DNA of 55,700 bases from Clostridiaceae bacterium. GTDB taxonomy: Bacteria; Bacillota; Clostridia; Acetivibrionales; DUMB01. How positions within the stretch are numbered: the stretch's first letter is position 1; every line of letters begins with the position of its first letter. The notes under the pieces are model-generated. The model searched no databases. It saw only the letters and a program-made list of their open reading frames with translations, and was not told where the DNA came from. The DNA is taken from positions 1-55,700 of the forward strand of contig DULF01000134.1 of the NCBI GenBank assembly GCA_012840535.1, in the 5' to 3' direction. Positions 50,536 through 55,700 of this stretch are shown in pieces. Made by a program: the position numbers and the translations under genes.

Positions 50536-50538
50536 ATC

Positions 50539-50617
50539 GGGTAATAGGTAAGAGGTAAGCCTTACGGCAGGTTATAGGTAAGGGGTCATAGGTAATAAAA
50601 TCATAGGTAATTGGTAG
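50539..50617. repeat. degenerate short repeats (AATAGGTAAGAGGTAAG) after clpX
   Basis: Variants of ATAGGTAA and AGAGGTAAG recur about seven times over 79 bases. It is the same family as the repeats before clpP (48511-48573), 2 kb away. Confidence 0.6.
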
Positions 50618-50662
50618 CTTAAGCAGATAAAGGTTAATGCAAAACAAGAAGAAGTGTTGTAG

Positions 50663-50682
50663 GGGCTTGATTTATCAAGCCC
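50663..50682. repeat. REP-like hairpin GGGCTTGA-TTTA-TCAAGCCC
   Basis: A perfect 8-base stem with a 4-base loop, flanked by GTAG on the left. Similar GTAGGGGC... palindromes are widespread in Firmicutes intergenic DNA. It lacks a T-run, so it is not a convincing terminator by itself. Confidence 0.5.
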
Positions 50683-50721
50683 TTCAAGTTAAGAAAATAA
50701 AAGTTTGGGTAAATAACAATA

Positions 50722-50748
50722 GGGCGGAACAATGTATCCGCCCTTTTT
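50722..50748 (+). terminator. terminator after clpX
   Basis: GGGCGGA (50722-50728) pairs perfectly with TCCGCCC (50737-50743), followed by five T residues. Confidence 0.85.
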
Positions 50749-50924
50749 ATGCGTCTGTGCTTTTTGTTTTTCCTCCATATGGAATTTTTTTAAATAGGAT
50801 AAATTTAATTACACAGCAAATAATATTTATTAAGAGTAAGCTGTATTTACCGCCGTTTAAGGCAGATAAAAAAGTAGCGCTGATAAAGCTTGAGATAATA
50901 CTTATGTAATGGGGAGGAAAAAGA

Positions 50925-52607
50925 ATGCTTACCAGCACTTTTTTTATTATACAGTTCTTTTTCTCAATAATAATTGGGATTTATTTTCTCAATTTGCTTA
51001 AATCACAGCAGGTTAACAAAGGAGCCATTGAAAGGGAATCAAAAAAGGAATTGGAGAAGCTGAGGAAGCTTAAAGAAATTCGCTTGACAGAACCCCTGTC
51101 TGAAAAAACAAGACCTTCATCATTAAGTGATATAATTGGACAGGAACAGGGAATAAGGGCCCTACGCGCAGCATTGTGCGGACCAAACCCGCAGCATGTC
51201 ATTATCTACGGTCCGCCTGGAGTCGGGAAAACTGCTGCTGCCAGGGTAATATTGGAGGAAGCGAAACGTATACCGATTTCACCGTTCAAAAAGGAAGCAA
51301 AGTTTGTCGAGGTAGATGCGACTACCCTGAGATTTGATGAAAGAGGAATAGCGGACCCTCTTATTGGGTCTGTACATGATCCAATATATCAAGGAGCCGG
51401 TGCTTATGGAATGGCAGGTATACCGCAACCTAAACCGGGAGCAGCGACAAAAGCCCATGGCGGCATACTTTTTATTGATGAAATAGGTGAGCTGCATCCT
51501 GTTCAGATGAATAAACTGCTTAAGGTCTTGGAAGACAGGAGGGTTTTTCTCGAAAGCGCTTATTACAGTTCTGAAGATACCAATATTCCACCCCATATAC
51601 ATGAGATTTTTCAGAAAGGGTTGCCTGCAGACTTCAGACTTGTTGGCGCAACAACAAGGACTGCAGACGAAATTCCTCCTGCGATACGCTCCAGATGTGT
51701 TGAAATATATTTCAGGCCACTTACACAAAGTGAAATAGCTGTAATTGCCAGAAACGCATCAATAAAAGGCGGTTTCAGACTGGAAGCAGGCTCAGAGGAA
51801 CTGGTTGCCCGTTATGCTCAAAACGGAAGAGATGCGGTAAACATTATACAGATAGCAGGCGGCATTGCCCAGATAGAAGGAAGGAATTTAATAACAAGAA
51901 AGGATATAGAATGGATAATTGAATTCGGCCACTATAGTCCCAGAATTGACAAAAAGATAAGTGCAGGCGAGCAAGTAGGCTGTATAAACGGCCTTGCCGT
52001 GTTTGGGAATTCCGTTGGGACGGTTATAGATATTGAAGTGTTGGCAATCAAAGCACCTAATGGCAAGGGTTCAATAAAGATAACCGGAATCGTTGATGAA
52101 GAAGAGGTGGATGGAAAGGGGCATAAACTGAAAAAGTTGAGTTCAGCCAGGGCATCGGTTGAAAACGTGCTTACCGTTTTACGCAGATTTCTTGACATAG
52201 ACACCAGGGAGTATGACATCCATATTAACTTTCCGGGAGGCATACCAATTGACGGTCCGTCAGCCGGTATAGCAATAGCGACTGCAGTTTATTCGGCTAT
52301 CGAGAACATTCCCGTAAGCACTTGCATAGCCATGACAGGGGAGATATCCATAAGAGGAAAAGTAAAACCTGTCGGTGGAGTGGTAGCAAAGGTGGAGGCT
52401 GCCAGACTTGCCGGCATAAAGAAGGTTTTAATACCGGCGGAAAACTGGCAGGAGTTGTTTAACGATATGAATGATATAGAGGTAATTCCGGTTAGTGATA
52501 TAAACCAGGTTTTTGATATAACCTTTGGAAGAAATGAAAAGAGAGCAAAAAGCGAAATATCCATACAAAATACATCTATCAGCGTAATCAGCGCCTCGGG
52601 TGTGTGA
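50925..52607 (+). CDS. lonB: ATP-dependent protease LonB-type
   Basis: A 560-residue protease. An N-terminal membrane helix (about 4-26) precedes an AAA+ ATPase domain with Walker A GPPGVGKT and Walker B ILFIDEIGELHP. The C-terminal Lon protease domain has the catalytic Ser in DGPSAGIAIAT and Lys in GGVVAKVEAA. The N-terminal Lon substrate domain is absent, as usual for LonB. It follows clpX as in B. subtilis (clpX-lonB-lonA), but no lonA gene follows here; a PHP gene on the other strand comes next. GGGGAGG precedes the ATG. Confidence 0.95.
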   Translation: MLTSTFFIIQFFFSIIIGIYFLNLLKSQQVNKGAIERESKKELEKLRKLKEIRLTEPLSEKTRPSSLSDIIGQEQGIRALRAALCGPNPQHVIIYGPPGVGKTAAARVILEEAKRIPISPFKKEAKFVEVDATTLRFDERGIADPLIGSVHDPIYQGAGAYGMAGIPQPKPGAATKAHGGILFIDEIGELHPVQMNKLLKVLEDRRVFLESAYYSSEDTNIPPHIHEIFQKGLPADFRLVGATTRTADEIPPAIRSRCVEIYFRPLTQSEIAVIARNASIKGGFRLEAGSEELVARYAQNGRDAVNIIQIAGGIAQIEGRNLITRKDIEWIIEFGHYSPRIDKKISAGEQVGCINGLAVFGNSVGTVIDIEVLAIKAPNGKGSIKITGIVDEEEVDGKGHKLKKLSSARASVENVLTVLRRFLDIDTREYDIHINFPGGIPIDGPSAGIAIATAVYSAIENIPVSTCIAMTGEISIRGKVKPVGGVVAKVEAARLAGIKKVLIPAENWQELFNDMNDIEVIPVSDINQVFDITFGRNEKRAKSEISIQNTSISVISASGV

Positions 52608-52659
52608 AAGCGTGTCAAGGGTGTGTCAAAGGAAACGTCCCCTTGACACATCCTTCACA
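52601..52659. terminator. large hairpin between convergent lonB and PHP genes
   Basis: GTGTCAAGGG (52612-52621) pairs with CCCTTGACAC (52640-52649), with outer pairing TGTGTGAA/TTCACA. It overlaps the end of both genes and should stop transcription from both sides. The inner wording (CAAAGGAAACGTCCCC) resembles a common REP-type element of Gram-positive and delta-proteobacterial genomes, by memory only. Confidence 0.6.
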
Positions 52660-53494
52660 ATAACGATTTAAGTTCTTCAAGCAGCTCATACGGGACATAC
52701 AGATTGCCATAACCTTTTCCAATCTCGATATCAGGTTTGTAACTGCCATGATAATCACTTCCGCCTGTTTTAATGAAACTGTATTTGTCCGCAAGCCTTA
52801 CAAGATATTCAGTGTCTTCCGGACTGTTTTCAACATAGTAAGCTTCTATTCCTATTAACCCGTCTTTCTTCAGCGAAGCTAAAGTTTCATCGAGCTCATG
52901 GTAGCTCATGTCAAGCATGGAAGGATGGGCTAGAACCGGAACTCCACCTGCTTTTAGGATTTCCTCAATACATTCTTTAGGCGTAAGTTTATTCTTTTTG
53001 AAATAGGCAGGCCTGCCGATTGAAAGATATTTGTCAAACGCTTCTTTTATACTACTTACAAATCCCTTTCTAAGCATTACTTTAGCGATGTGCGGCCTTC
53101 CGATAATTTCGCCGAAAGCCTCCCGCTTGACTTCTTCCATGCTGATGTCAAATCCCATTTCCCTAAGTTTGTTCACTATTTTGGGATTGCGTTTCTCCCT
53201 GCTTTCCCTTAGTGATAAAAGAGTCGGCTGTATATTTTTATATTTGGACTTGGGGAAATAACCCAATATGTGCATTTCAAGCTCAAACTCAGCGCTGATT
53301 TCAAGGCCCGGTATAACCTCAATGCCTAATGTTTCTCCGTATTCTAATGCCTCCGCAACACCGTCGATTGTATCGTGATCTGTTATTGAAATTGCTGATA
53401 ATCCACATTCTTTGGCATGCTTTACAAGCTCACCCGGAGACATGCTTCCATCCGAAGCAGTGCTGTGAGTATGCAGGTCAATACATTTTCCCAT
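52655..53494 (-). CDS. PHP-domain phosphoesterase (RNase AM / nucleotide phosphatase-like)
   Basis: A 279-residue metal-dependent phosphoesterase. PHP motifs: DLHTHSTASDG at the N-terminus (HxH), ITDHDTIDG, VIPGLEISAEFE, and near the C-terminus GGSDYHG. It matches the YciV/TrpH family that includes 3',5'-nucleoside bisphosphate phosphatase and the 5'-3' exonuclease RNase AM. The ATG at 53494 follows AAGAAAGGAG; the frame is open upstream but without a ribosome site. Monocistronic, convergent with lonB. Confidence 0.9.
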   Translation of the reverse strand: MGKCIDLHTHSTASDGSMSPGELVKHAKECGLSAISITDHDTIDGVAEALEYGETLGIEVIPGLEISAEFELEMHILGYFPKSKYKNIQPTLLSLRESREKRNPKIVNKLREMGFDISMEEVKREAFGEIIGRPHIAKVMLRKGFVSSIKEAFDKYLSIGRPAYFKKNKLTPKECIEEILKAGGVPVLAHPSMLDMSYHELDETLASLKKDGLIGIEAYYVENSPEDTEYLVRLADKYSFIKTGGSDYHGSYKPDIEIGKGYGNLYVPYELLEELKSLL

Positions 53495-53719
53495 ACAGTA
53501 CTCCTTTCTTAAAAAAATCAGGTTTCCTGCTATATTATATACCACGAAAAATTTTTTTAAAATGACCGTTTAAACTGTAGGCAAAAAGCATGGAATTTAC
53601 ATTTCCGCGATATTTCCCATATTATTCCATTTTTAACTATGCAATGTTATAATTGTATTGGCTTTGTGATTATTAATAATGTGCTAATGCAGCTATGAAA
53701 ACTCAGGAGGGAACCAAAG

Positions 53720-54037
53720 ATGAAACAAAAAAAATCGTGCAGCAACTGTATAAAAGGTTCTGCCGTTTTGGTTAATAATGATATCCTCTGCAGGGAGAAA
53801 GGTATTGTTTCACAGGACTACGTTTGCAGAAAACATAGATTCAACCCGGAGCCAAAATCTTTTAAGGAGATGAACTACAAGTGCATTGACTGCTCAAATT
53901 TCATTGCAAATAATAAAGACAACGAAACTGAGCCATCAAATGGCCTGTGTCAACTGTTTTCAGTAAGGGAGTTTAACGGGAGAGAAAAAAGCGCCTGCTC
54001 AAAATTTGTTAAAAAACCCATTTCAATTGTTTCATGA
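53720..54037 (+). CDS. small cysteine-rich protein with two four-cysteine motifs
   Basis: A 105-residue soluble protein of unknown family. Eight cysteines fall in two similar sets: C7-x2-C10-x13-C24-x11-C36 (ending CRKHRF) and C55-x2-C58-x18-C77-x15-C93 (ending CSKF). This looks like an internal duplication of a zinc- or iron-sulfur-binding unit. There is no signal peptide, and the residues between are polar. CAGGAGGG precedes the ATG. It is a single gene between PHP and the transglycosylase. Confidence 0.75.
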   Translation: MKQKKSCSNCIKGSAVLVNNDILCREKGIVSQDYVCRKHRFNPEPKSFKEMNYKCIDCSNFIANNKDNETEPSNGLCQLFSVREFNGREKSACSKFVKKPISIVS

Positions 54038-54159
54038 CATTATGCAGCAAAAGCAGGACCATATACAATTGTGCGGCCTATGAGGCGCACTTTATAAATC
54101 TCATATTTATACTAAAGCTTTAAACCTTAATATCCGATATTATTCTAGAGGTGAAACCG

Positions 54160-54861
54160 GTGATTCCACGTGTATCGGATATTTTTAATTCCAAACTTAG
54201 CGAAATACAGGGAAGAGTTCCTGTTCGTATAATCAATAATAATGGTGGCATACCATTTCAGGAATACCTTGACAGCGCTGTTAAAGAGGTATCTTCTGAA
54301 GTTAACCCAATTAGCGTATCTTCAATAGCAAAACCAATTGTCTCATCTGCAAGTGTTGCTAGAGCTATAGATAAAGAAGGCAATGACAGGAGCAAGGATG
54401 TTGCAAGAGCAAAGGCCGCTTTGGCAAGGAGCAATGCATATATTCCGACAGATAAGGAAGAACTGGCCCGGCTTATAGATAAATGCATTGAAACTTCTGC
54501 AAGGAAGTATAATGTTGATCCAAATCTTATCAGGGCTGTTATCAAGCAAGAATCGAACTTTAATCCGTATGCCCTGTCACGTTCAGGCGCCCAGGGATTA
54601 ATGCAGCTTATGCCGGATACTGCAGATATCCTTGGCGTTGACGACCCGTGGGATATTTCGCAAAATATTGATGCAGGGACAAGACATTTGAGGGATCAGT
54701 TGCTGAATTTTAACAACAATATCCCGTATGCGCTGGCTGCATATAATGCAGGAGGCAACAGAGTAAGGCAGTACAATGGAATTCCTCCTTATCCGGAGAC
54801 TCGTAATTATGTGGTAAAAGTGATGCAGTACTATGATTATTATTCAAAAAATAATACATAA
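54160..54861 (+). CDS. soluble lytic transglycosylase (SLT, GH23)
   Basis: A 233-residue protein with a C-terminal SLT domain (about 110-230): catalytic Glu in [14 protein letters not shown], then [18 protein letters not shown] and [14 protein letters not shown]. It cleaves peptidoglycan between MurNAc and GlcNAc. There is no signal peptide; the first 100 residues are a polar region of unknown role, as in B. subtilis CwlQ-like enzymes. GTG 54160 is seven bases after GAGGTG; the GTG at 54151 lies in that site. A strong terminator overlaps its stop codon. Confidence 0.92.
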   Translation: MIPRVSDIFNSKLSEIQGRVPVRIINNNGGIPFQEYLDSAVKEVSSEVNPISVSSIAKPIVSSASVARAIDKEGNDRSKDVARAKAALARSNAYIPTDKEELARLIDKCIETSARKYNVDPNLIRAVIKQESNFNPYALSRSGAQGLMQLMPDTADILGVDDPWDISQNIDAGTRHLRDQLLNFNNNIPYALAAYNAGGNRVRQYNGIPPYPETRNYVVKVMQYYDYYSKNNT

Positions 54862-54886
54862 TCCTGGGGGATTATGTATTTTTTTT
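54853..54886 (+). terminator. terminator of the transglycosylase gene
   Basis: AATACATAATCC (54853-54864) pairs perfectly with GGATTATGTATT (54869-54880), followed by six further T residues. The TAA stop codon (54859-54861) is part of the stem. Confidence 0.9.
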
Positions 54887-54901
54887 TAATTGTATTAAAA
54901 T

Positions 54902-55198
54902 TAATCCACAATATCCACACTATTATCCACACACGAGAATATTACATTCTACCGTAATTCTCTACAATTTCCACAATATTCACAGCCTTAATTTCAACAA
55001 TTATCGACATGTTCACAAATATGTTAAAATAGGTCCAAGGTCTCATTTTAAGCTTATTTTAGGACTAAGCATTTACATAAAAGCATTTTCGATATATTAC
55101 TAATAATGTAAAATAATGTAACACGATTTTTTTATAAATAATGTACATATAAATGATTTATACCGTGAAAATATGTGGATAATTGAAAGTTATCCACA
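54902..55198. other. cluster of DnaA-box sequences in a convergent intergenic region
   Basis: Perfect TTATCCACA boxes occur at 54923-54931, 55174-55182 (reverse) and 55190-55198. One-mismatch boxes against TTATNCACA are at 54902, 54911, 54976 and 55001. The two right-hand boxes form an inverted pair, 7 bases apart. Between the groups lies a 150-base AT-rich stretch. The region is bounded by the ends of two convergent genes, so it holds no promoter for them. Candidate roles: DnaA titration or reactivation site, or a replication origin. The inverted pair could also serve as a weak tsaD terminator. Confidence 0.7.
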
Positions 55199-55200
55199 AG

Positions 55201-55700
55201 CTATTTTTCTCCAAGCTTTAGATTAGGTATGGCATTTAAACTTAAATCTGACATGATTCCGTTTTTAAATTCATAGTATGCGGCACAGGCTATCATTGCA
55301 GCATTATCAGTGCACAGGACAGGCTTGGGATAGAATACGTCAATTTCATACTCGCGGGCTGCTGACTTCATCTGGCTTCTTAGCAGAGAATTGGCTGCCA
55401 CTCCTCCGGCAATTGTCACATTCTTGGCTTTTTTCAGTCTTGCTGCAGAAATCGTATTTCTGACTAAAACGTCGACTACAGCTTTCTGAAAACTGGCGGA
55501 AATATCCTCGATAGGAACTTCTTCGCCTTTTTGCCTGATACTGTTTACATGGTTTAAAACGGCTGTTTTTAAACCGCTGAAGCTAAAATCAAAACTCCCG
55601 TCATCAAAATATACCCGTGGGAAGTTGACAGCGTTTTCGTTGCCTTTTTGTGCCGCTTTATCAATAAGAGGGCCGCCCGGATATCCAAGTCCCAACATTC
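55201..55700 (-). CDS. tsaD: tRNA N6-adenosine threonylcarbamoyltransferase, C-terminal part (runs off the window)
   Basis: The C-terminal 165 residues of TsaD, which adds threonylcarbamoyl to A37 of ANN-decoding tRNAs. Marks: [39 protein letters not shown] and [10 protein letters not shown] (metal and nucleotide contacts). About the first half of the protein lies beyond the right edge. The stop TAG is at 55201-55203, directly after a DnaA-box. Confidence 0.95.
   Translation of the reverse strand, partial: MLGLGYPGGPLIDKAAQKGNENAVNFPRVYFDDGSFDFSFSGLKTAVLNHVNSIRQKGEEVPIEDISASFQKAVVDVLVRNTISAARLKKAKNVTIAGGVAANSLLRSQMKSAAREYEIDVFYPKPVLCTDNAAMIACAAYYEFKNGIMSDLSLNAIPNLKLGEK

Larger units (their letters stand above)
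50536..50924. other. 390-base intergenic region between clpX and lonB
   Basis: It holds variants of a GGTAATAG-like repeat (50539-50617), two terminator-like hairpins (50663-50682 and 50722-50748), and no convincing gene. A 90-codon frame at 50637-50909 crosses both hairpins, has no ribosome site, and is rejected. Confidence 0.7.

Noticed and set aside
50637-50909. 90-codon open frame between clpX and lonB
   Set aside because: It runs through a REP-like hairpin and a terminator, has no ribosome site and a composition unlike coding sequence.
54902-55198. Main chromosomal origin oriC
   Set aside because: No dnaA, dnaN or rpmH nearby and the gene orientation to the left points toward, not away from, the site. 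Kept only as a DnaA-box cluster.
1-55700. CRISPR arrays, tRNA or rRNA genes, prophage genes
   Set aside because: No regularly spaced direct repeats, no cloverleaf tRNA sequence, no rRNA wording and no phage structural genes were seen.

Overview
The window looks like the chromosome of an anaerobic, low-GC clostridium of the cellulosome-forming lineage (cluster III, Acetivibrio/Ruminiclostridium-like). The reasons are AT-rich intergenic DNA, AGGAGG-type ribosome sites, cohesin, dockerin and S-layer homology (SLH) modules, an AdhE closely resembling the C. thermocellum enzyme as I recall it, a Crh-like HPr, a T-box leader and the clostridial tig-clpP-clpX-lonB block. All identifications come from reading motifs; no search was run.

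Region 1 (1-15 kb), carbohydrate capture. A ROK regulator and an AzlCD-type amino-acid exporter precede a three-gene cluster: two paralogous secreted clan GH-D (alpha-galactosidase-like) hydrolases, each ending in a cohesin-like module plus a dockerin, flank a protein with one cohesin and three SLH repeats. Together they look like a small cell-surface enzyme complex. An IS256-family transposase remnant and two elaborate hairpins follow, then a CUT1 sugar importer (binding protein and two permeases, no ATPase) on the minus strand.

Region 2 (15-30 kb), fermentation and a catabolic locus of unknown substrate. adhE has three Rex-like operator sites upstream and a LysR gene next to it. A creatinase-like M24 protein and a second ROK regulator diverge from a plus-strand operon: CUT2 sugar importer, M20 amidohydrolase, NagA-like deacetylase and a divergent class II aldolase. 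I read this as one pathway for an N-acylated or amino-acid-linked sugar.

Region 3 (30-36 kb), branched-chain amino-acid uptake. A T-box leader with a probable leucine specifier controls livJHMGF and a CBS-ACT sensor protein. A stem-loop after livJ may raise binding-protein expression over the rest.

Region 4 (36-44 kb), mixed genes: a flavoprotein, an MntP manganese exporter, ProA, a YtrA-type GntR regulator with an ABC gene that appears to be an ATPase-permease deletion fusion, a 56-residue membrane peptide, and an ECF sigma / anti-sigma / bactofilin-like membrane protein set followed by a VanW-domain lipoprotein.

Region 5 (44-55.7 kb), housekeeping: crh-like and uvrC, a metallophosphoesterase, the proteostasis block tig, clpP, clpX, lonB, a PHP phosphoesterase, a small protein with two four-cysteine motifs, a soluble lytic transglycosylase, and the C-terminal part of tsaD. 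Between the last two convergent genes lies a dense cluster of DnaA-box sequences with no dnaA nearby, one of the most unexpected non-coding signals in the window.
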